Positions 46,120-59,388 are shown, counted from the first letter of the stretch. The stretch is 64,000 bases of DNA from Limanda limanda (GCF_963576545.1 NC_083636.1:4220856-4284855), one strand, 5' to 3'. The notes: generated from the sequence alone by a model not told the origin. Numbers and translations: made by a program.

Positions 46120-48340
46120 GACACACACATGCAGGGCAGGCAGAGACATCAGACCCTCAGACATGTGGATGGAGCTCACGCTGGAAGGCTAACAGATGGC
46201 AGAGCTGAGGAACCTGCAGGCAAACAACTGAAAAGCCGAGCTGGTAACACAGGTTCACGTCATGTATACGACCGAGCGTCTCCGTCACGAGGCAGCTCCC
46301 ACCGAGAGGCAGCCAGGATGTAATCTCACACCAACCTCCCGCAACTTGTTTCATGATCAACATCTGGAGCGTATCAAAGAAGATATTTCGTAGTTGTTTT
46401 TTTTTAGATGCACACCTCCGCCAGCTAAATGTCGGCCAAACCAGTAAACAAGCGATTACTCCAGGAAGCTGTGGTTCTGCAACAGATTTGCAAAAGAAGA
46501 TAAAATACTGTCTTGTTTATTCAATCGAGCAAAATCAACAGTGCGTGACTGTAGTGAGTTAAAGGGTAATTTTGTATGTGAACATGCAGAATCTGTAGAG
46601 AAGGGATATGGAGGTCGGAAGCCTTCTGGGTTCTAGTTTGACGAATATCCTCTTTGAGCCGGCTTTGTGGATCACATCGACCGAGATGCATTGGCTATTG
46701 GCCTTTCAATTCATCTCCATTCATAAGCAGGTAGCTGTTAATAGAGATTAACCAAAATGTTGCCTGGATCTAAAACTCCTTGAATAAGTATCGGTCATTG
46801 TCTGTTTGATAAAACTCCTAGTGGCAGAAACTTGGGCTACTGGCAAAGAAGGGGTCTCTGGTCCGATGCTGGTTCGACTCCACGGTTCGTCTCCTCGGAG
46901 TTTCAACAAAAACTTACCTGGATGGTATAACAACATAAAAAGACGAACCTGGATCTGTCCAAAAGATCAAAAGACTATTCTCCCTACCCTGTCTAGTGCC
47001 CCTGAGCAAGGCACCTTACTCCCCCAACATCACCGTACATGATAGCTTCCCACTGCTCTGTGTGTCCTGCACCAGATGGGTCAAAAGCAGAGGACTAATT
47101 TCCCCATTGCATGAGTGTGTCTGTGCATGTTTGTGCATGTGTGTGGGATAAATAAAGTGTATCTTCTTCTTCTTCTTCTAAACGATGCATAAAGAACGTA
47201 AAGACTCTTGGCCTTGGTATCTTGATGTGTGTGCCTCTCTCCCTCTGACAGACTCTATAAAGGTGTCACCGGCTACTGCAGTGCCTACCGCGGAGATGTT
47301 TGCCGCAACCTCCTGCGAGACGACGCGCTGGTTTTCTTTAACTCGTCCCTCTCGGACCCCGAGGACATGCAGGAGTACCTGGTCCAGAGCTGGTCGGCGG
47401 AGCTGGAAGGCCTCAGCGCCACGTGCGGCCCGGCGCTGCGCTCGCTGCTCTGCCACGCCTCCTTCCCCGACTGCAACCCCTCAGGGTTAGGCCCGGCACC
47501 CAAACCCGTCTGCAGGCAAGTGTTCCTCTGAGTAAAGAGTCAATTAATAACTCAATAAATGAGTAGTTGAAGGAGGTTTATCATCTGTTTCCCTTTCAAA
47601 ACACAGAGAGCACTGCATGGCGGTGAAGGAGCTGTACTGCCACAAGGAGTGGTTGGTGCTGGAGAGCAACATGTTGTTCCAGCCGGGCCACTTCAGCTCC
47701 GGCATCGGGCCCCACACTCCCAGTTCACTGCTGCCCAAGTGTCAGGCCTTACCCAGTCTCCACTCCGACCCGGAGGCTTGCACATACGTCCCCTTTGTGG
47801 GTAAGAGACCCCTCAATGAGGCCCTCACTCCAAAGTGTTCTATACATCTCTGCTCTGTGGGAACAAGAACAAGTTTATTTTATTGTTCTTGCACAGGACA
47901 TTTAGTTTTATTGTATTTCTTAAACACAGAATCTAAGACTTGAGAAGGTGCAGTAATTTGTGTGCTGAGGGTATAATAAGCTCGTGGATATAATGTTAAA
48001 AGTTCTGAATTTACCTTCGGCATTGTATTCATTTCTCAATTAAATGTTTTTATGGGGATCATTTCAAAGTCTTACTCTTAATATTCAAGGTTTCTGTGTA
48101 TTTCTTTATTTCAGACATCAAGAGAGATCACATCACAAGTACGTTTTTACAAAAATCAACAAATTGATCCTTTATAAGATATTAATTGTTAAAAATAAAA
48201 TGTCAATACATTTATATTCTGTTTGGTGTCAACAGCAACATGTTACAATGACAGAGGCCGTTTCTACCAAGGCAGCGTGAACGTGACGAGGTCTGGGATC
48301 CCGTGTCAGCCATGGAGCCAACAGGTAAACTGTGTGTGTC

Positions 48341-48376
<36 letters not shown>

Positions 48377-48786
48377 TGTGAGTTCCTGAAACCACAATGT
48401 CCACTTCACAGGTGTGTAACATATAGACATGAAACATGCAGCGTAGATATAAATCAACCACAGGTAAAAAGAGCAAAGGGGAGAAACGTGTGAATCAAAA
48501 AAGACAGAAGTTTGAACGAGCTTCAGGGAAACAGAGGAACCTTTGAAAAGCTCTCGTCGTTGATGGTGACGCTGCCAATACAAGCCTGAATTAAGTAAGT
48601 GTGACTGATGTGCTGTGTGTGGATTTGCAGATTTACAGGTTCTCGACCTCAGAAACAGAAAAACACACACAAAAGTGCTTACAAGTGAATACACACAGAC
48701 ACACACACTCTCTGTGGCCCAAAAGCCCCTTTATGTTTTTATAGATTCGATGGAAAGGGTTTGTTAGGGTGAGCTGGTTCTACTCT

Positions 48787-48820
<34 letters not shown>

Positions 48821-51800
48821 CTGTGTGTGTGTGTGTGCCAGGTCAGCAGAGAGGGAGGGGCTCATCGTGTCACATCCTGCCTCTGGAAGCAATTAGCTTT
48901 CACACGCATATGCTGCAAATGCTCCATCACACACACACACACACACACATGCACTTTAACACTTCACAGTTGCTCAGACACACACATGTACTGTGTTTGA
49001 AACTGACAGAACTTTCTCCGACGTGATTCTCAACATATTCGTGCACTTTAAATCACATAATGCATGAGAAAAATAAGAATATTAGGCCTTTATCTGTAAC
49101 ATTGTCTCTTATATACAATAACACACACATGTGGTCACGTAAACAAACTGTTTCCCTCACAGGAAGAATTAATCTCAGGTTATTGAGTCTGTGTCTCCTT
49201 CAACAAACATCTTCTTTAATCTGAACACACGTAACATGATTAACTGTCTCCTACTGGTTGACATTGGCAGAGATGCTTGTGTGTGTGTGTCTGTTTGTGT
49301 GTATGTGTGTGTGTGTATGCTGCAGTGGATTGTCGGTGCATTATGTCGGGATCAGGTGCATTATGCAGGATGTTGACAATGTGAGGCTGCAGATTTCATG
49401 TCCATTTTAAAATTGAAAAAGCAGCTTGAGCGACTCAAATAAAACACATATTCAAGAACAATGCAACAGACAGAAATGATTTACCAAAAAAAAGAGTGTT
49501 TCATATTAAACCTCAGGCCTTGAACATCTAAAACCATGAATAACAGACTTGTCAGGCTTTGATTTTCTCGACATGGAGCTGTCGTAATAAATATAAATAA
49601 GTGCAAAAGTGTAACAAATGAGCTTAAGCTGCAAATGTTTGCATGCAAGGCTTTTAACTTATTTGTATGTACTTTAGAACTCGTATACTTAAACCTCAGC
49701 AAGATGATTGTTTGGAAAAGGAATCAAAAAAAGGATTGTCGAGGATTTTCACTTGATGGAAAATGAACCTGTTTTTCGCACCGGTAGAGAAATCCTTCTG
49801 GATTTCGAGTGATATCTCTGCCGTCATGGTGACGTGTAAATCTTACTGGATGTTCCATGTGAGGATGGAAAGTGTGACGAGCACAGCAGCGGTGAAAACG
49901 CATTGTCCTGCATTAAAGTCAGGATTTAAAGTTACTGAGAAAACACAGTGATATCAGGAAGTGAGCGTGTAGCGTGTTCTGCTTCCAGGAAAAGGGGCCG
50001 GAGCTTTGTGATCCTGGTGCAGCCGGCCAAACACGAGTTGAAAAAACTGGTTGTTAAACACGATCATGTTGATGATGATCCTTCGGTTCCTGTCCAGGAC
50101 TTAAGCTGCCATTTCCTCTTGTAAGAATAATAACAGGTTGATTGGGATGAAGTTTCTCCCAGAAGGCGAAGTGAAGCTGATTGGAACATGAGGTTACTCA
50201 GAAGGTTAGAAATAATATCTGGTTTTATTTGGGAATGTGGATTGTTTCTGTCATTTGAAGTTGTTGTTATCCTACTGGTACGTTAAAGCATTTGTTTTTA
50301 TAGCAGGTTTGGATTGAATTAGATATTTGATGATATAAAGACAGGTTGAAACATCATGATTGACACCTGAGCTGTGGAAGGAAGTGTCGTCCATCGTAAA
50401 AAACAATCGGTTGTTTTCAATTATACATTTCTACAACTGTAAATTGAGAACAGCCTTTGTTTTTCTCCCCCTTGTGGTCACCAAAATAACAACACCTTCC
50501 CATGGGGACTACGACATTGTTTTGGTGCTTTGGAGACTTGCTTCCCATCTCCTTCTGGAAGCCAGAAACAAACGGTTGTTGTTCAGGTTCCGTGCAGTTG
50601 TTGTTTTTCTTCACATTCCCGGCGACCTGAGGCTCGAGCTTTGTGCACGACACACATTCTGCACATGTGCTGAACGCAGCCTTTTCAGCTCATAACCTCA
50701 TATCTCCTGGGAGAGGTTGGGCCGAGGCTCTTTTGATGACTAAAGCTCGTGACACACGAAGACACCAGATGTTCCGTGTTTGAGTTGGCACTCCGGGTTT
50801 GCAGAAACAACCATGTAACCCCCATAATGTCCCTCGTTATAGAACATTTTACAACTCATGGTTATTAAAGGGGAACCCTACGTATAGACCCCTAAAGAAG
50901 TTGTGCTCACGTCCATCTTCGTTTCATTTTCTGACGGGGAAATCAAATTGGCTTTAACAGCTCTGAAACATTCCAGAATAAGAAAATCCAGGCAAGACGT
51001 TTATTGATCAGACTCTGCTGATCCCTCAAGTCAAGTCTGTTTCCTCTTTACCCCCCCACCCCCACCCCCCTCAGAGCACAGGGTCAGAACAGAACAGAGC
51101 AGATGATGTTTTACTCAGAAACACCTCTGGTCACAGGCTGGCTCCCAGGTGTGCTCAGCAGGTTTGGAGGTAGAAAGAAAGGAACAGCAAACTTCTGACA
51201 GGCCATCAAGTCAAAATCCTGTTCCAATCTCATTTTTCGATCTTCATGTTTTTCTCCTCCGCACCGTTTCCTCTCCGTCTCCTCCGGCAGGTTCCCCACC
51301 AGCACCGCTTGTCTGTGGACGTCATCCCCGAGCTGAGGAGCGCAGACGACCACTGCAGGAACCCGGGAGGAATCAGCGACAAGCCTTGGTGCTACACCTC
51401 AAATCCCAACATACGCTGGGAGTACTGTGCCGTGATGCATTGTGGGGAGGCAGACACAGCGCCAGGTACTTTAATACACTCTTACACCATGTACCCATTA
51501 CAGTCAAGGTAGCTCAACAAGTTTTGACCCAGGTAAAACACATTTTTGGTGCAAGTAGCCAAATATGACCAGGAAACCTATTTGGATTTGATGCCTGATG
51601 CTTATATTTGGTGTATTTCATGTCTAAGTCCAGTTTATTACAAGGTAGATCTTTGTTTTGTCCCACATATGTAAAAGTATTTATAAAGTGAATAATAACT
51701 ATTATCTAGAATTCACAGATTTATATCCTGAACTTACCAAAGTGACTCCAGATTGGTGAGCACACACACGTGAACATGCCACCCACAGACCCACTAACAC

Positions 51801-53644
51801 ACAAAGTGCTATTGTGCCTCCCAGCGCCTGGTTCCCACCTCTCAATCCCACCTCTGAGAGTCACTGTTCAGGGAAAACTGCTTTTAATGCCGGCACACTA
51901 AACATTAATGGTGTTACTTAGTGGATATTATGCTTGAACAGGCAATGACAGTACTGCTGTGTAAAGAGTCTGACTGAGGGATTTAGAGTTTAGGTATCTG
52001 GACTGGTTTTTATTGGCTGTTTGGCTGGTTTTTATCACACAGACCTGGCAACCCTGACTTGCAGGCAGCGAATTCAGCTCGAGCTTAATGTCTTAGCTTC
52101 CTGAATAAAAATCTGGCTTCCACAAATCAGATTTAAGGTTGATGGTGTGTCACCGGATTCTTTACAAGTTGGTGTCTGTGTCAATGATTAGTAGAAAATC
52201 TGTTACCTTGGTCCAAACTGAAATCGACTTTTCATCATCTTTCAAACTAAATTTTTATATTTTATTCTTCGTTAAAGCAATTTTTAAATAATGCTGAAAA
52301 ACTACAAATACAGCTGCCAAACTTTTAATTGAAGAATTGATCAAATAAGTGTCCATGTTCCATTTATGCTCACTTGAACCTTCCTGGATTAAAGTTTATG
52401 ACTTTGTGTTTGTCAGTGACGAAGCCGGAGTCCCAGGGCCCCCCCCGTCAGCCGGCTCGCCCCCCCCCCACCAGCCCGGTATCCTCTCCAGCCTACTCCA
52501 TGTCCGTCATCGTCATCATCCTCACCGGAGTGGCAGCTGCAATCTTCCTCTTCATCAGCATCCTGGCCTGCCGCCGACGGAGGAAGCAATGGAGGAACCG
52601 AAAGAGGTAAAGAAGAGAAAGGATTGCACAGCTTCTCTCCATCCTTCTCTTCCTTGATCATCTGATTTTTTATTTTGGGGGGTCCACAGAGCGATGGAGA
52701 CCCCGACGCTGAGCGCTCTGCCGTCGGAGCTCCTGCTGGACCGACTCCACCCGAACCCCATGTACCAGAGGGTTCCTCTGCTGCTCAACTCAAAGCTGCT
52801 GGCCCTGGAGTATCCACGAAACAACATCCAGTACGTCAGAGACATCGGAGAGGGAGCCTTCGGACGGGTCTTCCAAGCCAGGTGAGCGAAATGGAGGGAA
52901 AAGGGGAAGAGTGGATGATTGAGGTAGAAAAAGATGAGGATGGAGAAGCAGATGTTGATAAACTGAAAGAGTCGTCCTCTACAAATGGGCGAGAGAGGTC
53001 ATAAAGAGGGAATAGAGCGGCCGAACAAGGCCCAGGTCACACAGAGAAGTGCTGCGTCATTCACAGAGTCACAGGCCGAGCTGCTGCCGGTGTCACTTAC
53101 ACTGAACACTGACCCGGTTCAAGACTCAGAGTCCGATCTCCACGATACCATGAAATACCACCTGGGTCATACAGGGCATGGACATTTAGAAATGTAATAA
53201 ATCTCTTCACACATCAGGACATAGTTCTCTAACTTCCTACACACAGTGTCACACGGGAGTTGTGTAGAGCTGAAGCGAGTACACAACTGATATAACAAGC
53301 TGCAGATCACACAGCAGCACGGTGGCATTTGGACAGTAGCACCGTCGGTGAGCAGCTAAGACGTCCTTCTGTCATGCTGCTAATCCCTCAGTGTAAAGTG
53401 GAATGCTGCAGTGTGGTATGGACACCCCTGGGAACACGACACACACACGACACACGTGCACATATTCCTTCACACACACACACACACACACACACCTTTA
53501 TATAACCTTGATTCTGAAACGTAGTCTTGGTAGCTGCTCCTGTAGGAAGATCTGGGACAAGATGAAATGTCTCTACGTTTTATTTTGACATGAGTGTCTG
53601 AAACTCAAATTTGGCTTCACAACACTGACACACAAACACTCACA

Positions 53645-53683
<39 letters not shown>

Positions 53684-56241
53684 AAACACACACAGACTTA
53701 CACACAACATTCACAGAGACCGAAATAGAACCAAGCAGTAAATAACTTCATCCCTCACAAGTGGGCAGCAATCTATAGTTTCCCATTGTGTGTGTGTGTG
53801 TGTGTGTGTGTGTCTGTGTGTGTGTCTGTGTGTGTGAATGTGTGATGTATGTGTACGTCTATATATATAAAAATCTACAGTGAGAAACAACATGTTGACT
53901 TTGGTTTGCCCTGTAGTGAGCAACACAGGAAGCTCGTATGAATGCATGTATGTGTATGTTTCCCTTTCACTGACCAACATCTACAGTTCTCTGTAATAAT
54001 ACAGTTTCACAGTTGTTGACTTGAAACACATGTTTAAAAACATCTGGTCAATGCATCACGTAAAAACAAATCCCACAATGCTAAAATACAGAAAAATACA
54101 TATTTACAATCCTGACATTTTGCTGGAGGAGAGACTGAGCTGCATGTGTGCGTCCGACTCATGCATGTGTGTGTCTGTGTGTTGCAGGGCCCCGGCTCTG
54201 TTGCCCATGGAGACGTTCACCATGGTGGCCGTGAAGATGCTGAAGGAGGAGGCGTCGGCCGACATGCAGAACGACTTCCAGAGGGAGGCGGCGCTCATGG
54301 CCCAGTTCGACCATCCCAACATCGTGCGACTCCTCGGTCAGTGTGTTGTGTTTGTGTGTGTGGGACAAACAGTGAGTGAGGAGTTTGGGTTTTTACATTA
54401 TTCAACTTCTGGAGCAGTTTTCTTCGAGGGAGGAGGAAAAGAAAAAGAGAGAAAGGGCAAAATGAAATAGAATAATGTTTAAAAAAGCTAAATATGGCAG
54501 AAAAGACGACCAGATTCACACAGCATGTTTCAGTCAGAGTGTGTTTTCTTTCTGAATTCTTCCTTTTTACTGACGTATATCATAAGTCATGGGATCATTT
54601 CAGCATCTATTTTCAAAAATCTAAATTGGAAAAGAAAAAGCGAGAAAGGACAAAATGAGATAGAATAATGTTTAAAAAAGCAAAATATGGCAGAAAAGAC
54701 GACCAGATTATAACAGCACATCGAATCTAAACTCTCTTCAAGTCCATGTGTTTTATTGTTTTTTCTTTTTTATCCGGAAAGCAGCAGCAGACATTTTAGT
54801 CAGAGCGTGTTTTCTTTCTGAATTGTTCCTTTTTACTGACGTATATCATAAGTCATGGGTCATTTCAGCATCCAGATCTTTCTGCTATTTTCAAAAATCT
54901 AAATTGTGTTGTTGTTTCTTAGAGTAAGGAGGAAAAGAAAAATGTAAAAAGGACAAAATTAGATAGAACAATGTTTAAAAGAGCAAAATATGGCAGAAAG
55001 ACGACCATATTTACACAGCACATCGAATCGAATCCCTCTTCAAGTCCATGTGTTTTATTGTTTTTCATTTTTACCCGGAAAGCAGCAACAGACGTTTCAG
55101 TCAGAGTGTGTTTTCTTTCTGAATTCTTCCAAAGTCATTTCAGCATCCAGATCTTTCTGCTATTTCCAGAAATATCTATTTTTTAAGAGTGAGCAAATCA
55201 CATGGAAAAAAGTGCTTTTCTCCTGTTCCCGCTCACACACACTCAGCCCGAGTGAAGTCATCCTCCTCAGATCTATTCCACTGTAAAACCACTACAGAAC
55301 CGTGTGCCAGTAAATAAGAGTTCCCCGACACACATGTGCCTTTGTTGGCCTTGATTAAAACCAACGTCCTCTATTTAATTTTGTATCTACACTAACACAG
55401 CAAATCTAATCTAATACAAACAAGCTCGCATCCGTATATATTTCTCCAGGAAGACGCTCAGAGATACAACACAGCTCAGTAAACAAGCCCATCGCTCTCT
55501 GGCTGCGCTGAAAGAACTTTGTTTACTCTGGTCCGATCTGCAGCTCCGATGCTGAGAGTTCAAACTCACCACCGAAAAACAAGGAAAAACTATTCAAGAT
55601 TTTTAAGATTTTTTATTGTCAAATGAACAGAGATAACATGAAGCAGTCACTGTCAATGAAATACTTGGGTCACAGGCTCTCTTTAAGCAATGCTCAGTAA
55701 TTTCAACCCAAAAAAAAATAGAAAAAAAAAATAGTATAAAATAGAATAAAAAAATAAAATAGAATAACAATAAAATAGAATATCCAAAATTTTAAATAGA
55801 AAATAAAATATATATATCTAAATATATATCTTTACAGATGAATGTTCAGTTTGTGCAGTAGTGCAAATATTCAAATATGCTTATTATGGTGCTGGTGCAA
55901 ATCTGCAAATATTCCAGGGTGCTGGTTTGGTGGAGTTATTGTATTCTTATCGGAGGTGAAACTGTGCCGAACGTTTTGAGTGACACTAAATTTGGGACGA
56001 GTCATCTGCAGAGTTACTCGCTAAAGTCTCCGGTGCCAATGAAAGGCAGAGTTACTTAACCTCTAATTACCCCCCCGGGCTAATAATACTCACGTGTAAA
56101 AATATATGCATCATCAATAGAATGAATGCGTTAAAATTAGAGGAACCATATGTCTGCATGTCATGACTTTGCTGCTTGTGCAGGACGGGGCCTCCGGAGT
56201 GAGACATTACTACTGTTGAATTACAGCCCACACACACACAC

Positions 56242-56304
<63 letters not shown>

Positions 56305-59300
56305 CACACACACACACAGACACACACACCAGGCAGAAGTAATCAGAGCTTGTCTCTCTGACAGGCTCCTTCACTCAGTGACACACAGGACATGAACCGA
56401 CTGAGCTCGACCTCCAAGCTTCCTCCTCTTCTTCGTGTTGTCATGTTGTTGTCGCAGCTCTCTGCAGATCACAGTTATAAGACAGTCAAATAAACACTGC
56501 AGTCGAGGCCAGGAAGGAACTTGGAGAGCGTTGACCTCCCGTCCCCTGAAGGAACCGCATTTAGATTCACCAGATCTGGATTTTTTTTTATTTGGTTCTG
56601 CACCAAATTGCACAAACTCATAGATAGAGTGGAGTTTCAGTGATTTGTGTGACCATGTGGAGGAGGAGACGGACGGATCAAGAGGAGGCTGCTGATCGAA
56701 AACTCCTCAAACACAAAACTATTTCATCCCCTGGCTTGATTTATGAGTGTCACCCCTTCCTGTTTCCCTCCTTTCAAACTAAAAGCCCTGTAGCTTGTCT
56801 CAGAGTCTCATGGACAAACCAAACGAAAACAACCTCCCTGTGCGTTTTTGGTTAAATGTTTCTTGGACGACAACAAGGGGCTGAAACATTTCATCTGTGT
56901 GTTCCAGCTGTTTGTTTGAAGCCCAATGATGTTGACAAAGTCAATAATTCAAACCAAACATCATCTTCTATTTCCCTAATGCAATCGGACAGATTTGGTA
57001 TTTTGAGGGAACTCTGGGATTTCCACAAGAAATTGAAATTAAAGTTGTGGCAGTTTGACTTTGAGAGTTTTTTCGGGGGCCACCGACGGGTCACTGAGGT
57101 TCCAATTCATGCTTTATACATAAAAACGAAAATGCAATCAATCAGAATTATGACTGCGGCCGGAGTGACTCAGAACAGACTCAGAAGATCGGCCGAGTCT
57201 CGAACGCTTGGCTGTGGGATGAAAAACTGAAACTACCGTCTGGCTCCTGTGGCGTATTTCTGTCCTCGTTGGCCACTCTGCTGATTTGTTTTAATATTTT
57301 CCACAGAGCTGTGTTTTGCGAATGCCAGGTTACATGAGTATGGGCTTTGCACAGTCTTCACACTGTGCGCTCTGATTCCTCTGAGCTGTGCACATTGCAA
57401 AGAACCATTTACAGGAAGTGAATAAAGTATGTTTGGTGAGTTTAAATATCTGCAGAGCTAAGACACAGATTAATGAATGGATAACTTTTAGGATAACACA
57501 TCAAATGATCCTTCATCAGTCCCTCAACGGGGATATTTGTTGTGTTACAGCAGAAAACTAGATAAAGGTAATAAATACACTGTAAACACAAGGAAATTGG
57601 AAATATTACGAGAAAAGCTAATAAGATTGATGATTGTGTCTTTTGTGGAGAAGGAAATGTTTGGTAGTGGGCGATATATCCATGTGTATCGTTGGTTACG
57701 TCTGTTTGATATTCAAGGATTGTACTTAAACATCGAGATTCTCCCTGTTGCCTATTTCCTCGTTTTTATTTCCTTTATTCTAGAAGAATGACGACTTTAT
57801 TCTCGTAATATTGACAATTTTTTCTTGTTATATTACACAACATTGCTCTAATACTCGTAATATACAGTGTGACAGATAAATACTTTCTCCACATCAAGAG
57901 TTGTGGAATACGTCTCATGTGCAAAATACCACTCAGCATTTATAATGTTTCTAGAAACCTCAAAATAACTTTATTTGTATGTTATTCACATCTGAAATTC
58001 AGAGAAACTCCGGCCATGTTTATTAAACTTAGAATCTGTGCAGACGGGCTGAAGAAGAACACAAACTTCCTTTAGAAACACACTTAGTTACACACTTATG
58101 TCAGACGTCTACGCCATTTTAAAGTTTATTTATGAGCAAGTACACATCACAGATGGTTGCGTCTGTGTTTATGTCTGGACTGAATATATTTTTATCCTTT
58201 ACAGTGAATGACCTCATTATATAGACACACACTTAATTCAGGATGTCACAACGTCACTAATAGATATTGATAGATAGATAGATAGAGTACTTTATTCATC
58301 CCCGAAGGGAAATTAAGTTGTCATAGCAGCCGGTATATTTGAATACAATAAAATACAATACAATAGAATAAATAACAAATAAAAGGTAGAAAGAATAAAA
58401 AAACAGAAGCACAAGATAAAAATACAATAAAATAGGTAGATAAGGTGCATTGGCAAGATGATGGTAAAAGTACTGATGATTTGATGGTAATGGTATTGTT
58501 AGACAGTATATAAGAATAGTACAGTATATATAGTATATAATATAACATAATATATATTTATATATGATAGTAATTATACCAATTACTAATGTGTTTGTTC
58601 TCTCAAAACCTCTGAGGTGGAAACTAATCTGTACTTTCTGTTCTGTCCCAGACAATAACTCAAATCCTCTGTCTCCTCTCTCACCAGGCGTGTGTGCGGT
58701 GGGCAAACCCATGTGTCTGATGTTCGAGTACATGGCCCACGGCGACCTCAACGAGTTCCTGCGCCGCCGCTCCCCGACCCAGTCCGTGCACACGCTGAGC
58801 TGCGCCAGCCTCTCGGGCCGCAGCTTCTCCACCGAGTCGGACGCCGGACCGCTGGCCGGCGGCGAGCTGCTGTCCATCTCCAAGCAGATCGCCGCGGGCA
58901 TGGCCTACCTGTCGGAGCGCAAGTTCGTGCACCGCGACCTCGCCACCCGCAACTGCCTGGTGCGCGAGGAGCTGGTGGTGAAGATCGCAGACTTCGGCCT
59001 CTCCAGGAACATCTACTCGGCCGATTACTACAAAGCCAACGAGAACGACGCCATCCCGATTCGCTGGATGCCCCCGGAGTCCATCTTCTACAACCGCTAC
59101 ACCACCGAGTCGGACGTGTGGGCCTACGGCGTGGTGCTGTGGGAGATCTTCTCCCACGGCATGCAGCCGTACTACGGAATGGGCCACGAAGAGGTTATTT
59201 ACTACGTGAGGGACGGCCACATCCTGTCCTGTCCCGAGAACTGTCCCCTGGAGCTGTACAACCTGATGAGGCTCTGCTGGAGCTCTCAGTCCTCGGACAG

Positions 59301-59388
59301 GCCCAGCTTCTGCAGCATTCATCGGATAATGGAGCGAATGCATCAGAACACAATGAGCGTGAATGCTGAGGCCGAGGCCGACTGCTAA
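36339..59388 (+). CDS. musk: Muscle-specific receptor tyrosine kinase MuSK, kringle-containing
   Basis: Seventeen coding exons in phase: 36339-36420, 39973-40099, 40599-40747, 40903-41030, 41259-41400, 41529-41653, 44487-44646, 45345-45351, 47252-47515, 47607-47800, 48115-48138, 48236-48324, 51291-51465, 52417-52606, 52690-52881, 54188-54336 and 58688-59388. They encode 965 residues. A signal peptide precedes three Ig domains (about 28-305), a frizzled-like CRD with ten cysteines (about 313-460), a kringle with six cysteines (about 468-550), a TM helix (584-606), NPMY (641-644) and the kinase. Kinase landmarks are GEGAFG (672-677), K699, HRDLATRN (D816), DFG (834-836) and activation tyrosines 842, 846 and 847. 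At the neuromuscular junction MuSK with LRP4 is activated by agrin and clusters acetylcholine receptors; NPxY recruits Dok-7. The last exon is much richer in GC than its surroundings. Confidence 0.96.
37555..37740 (+). repeat. tRNA-derived SINE-like repeat
   Basis: GGTTCGATCCCCGGCTCCTC contains a pol III B-box-like core. CATCCTTGAGCAAGATGCAGG follows, the layout of a widespread fish tRNA-related repeat. It sits in musk intron 1. Confidence 0.55.
43500..43815 (+). repeat. dispersed repeat family B, copy 2
   Basis: (GTTT)n start, AAGATTACACAAAGACAAC, TCTTGATGAAAAGCATCAGG and GGCCTTGGTGGAGGTTTGC. This is a recognisable fish interspersed repeat layout; it lies in the large musk intron 6. Confidence 0.5.
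45345..45351 (+). other. musk: 7-nt coding microexon of musk (exon 8)
   Basis: AGTGGAG is bracketed by a strong acceptor (CACTTCCCCATAG) and donor (GTAAGAG). Exon 7 ends with one spare base and exon 9 starts by completing a two-base remainder, so the reading frame needs an exon of length 1 mod 3. Seven bases fit, and the junction then encodes V-E-E-W-R-L-Y-K-G, which keeps the E-W of mammalian MuSK (AEWSKPQ) just before the frizzled-like domain. Confidence 0.8.
46795..47180 (+). repeat. tRNA-related SINE with (TTC)n tail
   Basis: B-box-like GCTGGTTCGACTCC, then CCCCTGAGCAAGGCACC and CAGATGGGTCAAAAGCAGAG, ending GGATAAATAAAGTGTATC plus TTC repeats. The tail ends about 70 bases before the acceptor of musk exon 9. 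Confidence 0.65.
48236..51465 (+). other. musk: kringle domain exons of musk
   Basis: Exons 48236-48324 and 51291-51465 together encode a complete kringle. It starts [14 protein letters not shown], has IPCQPWSQQ in the middle, then CRNPGG, KPWCYT and WEYCAVMHC. All six disulfide cysteines are present. The intron between the exons is 2966 bases. Confidence 0.9.
54431..55175. repeat. three tandem copies of a ~300-bp unit in musk intron
   Basis: Units start near 54431, 54627 and 54927. Each has AAAAGAAAAA, AGATAGAA-AATGTTTAAAA, AATATGGCAGAAA-GACGACC, GAGTGTGTTTTCTTTCTGAAT and CATTTCAGCATC. Unit 1 lacks the ACATCGAATC-CTCTTCAAGTCC segment, and unit 3 lacks the TTTTTACTGACGTATATC segment. Confidence 0.85.
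55600..55960 (-). repeat. AT-rich retroelement-tail-like repeat
   Basis: TTTTTATTGTCAAATG, several AATAAAATAG units and GTGCAGTAGTGCAAATATTC recall fish non-LTR 3' regions. The assignment is tentative. Confidence 0.4.
56229..56330. repeat. (CA)n microsatellite
   Basis: About 100 bases of CA with a few interruptions, inside musk intron 16. Confidence 0.95.
58255..58560 (-). repeat. (GATA)n plus retroelement tail
   Basis: TAGATAGATAGATAGA, then GTACTTTATTCATCCCCGAA and GGGAAATTAAG, a typical fish 3' tail in reverse orientation. An AT-rich stretch follows, up to about 130 bases before the musk kinase exon. Confidence 0.6.

Noticed and set aside
58681..59369. Long open frames in other frames of the musk kinase exon (220 and 225 codons)
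   Set aside because: By-products of high GC content in the kinase exon; no homology seen.
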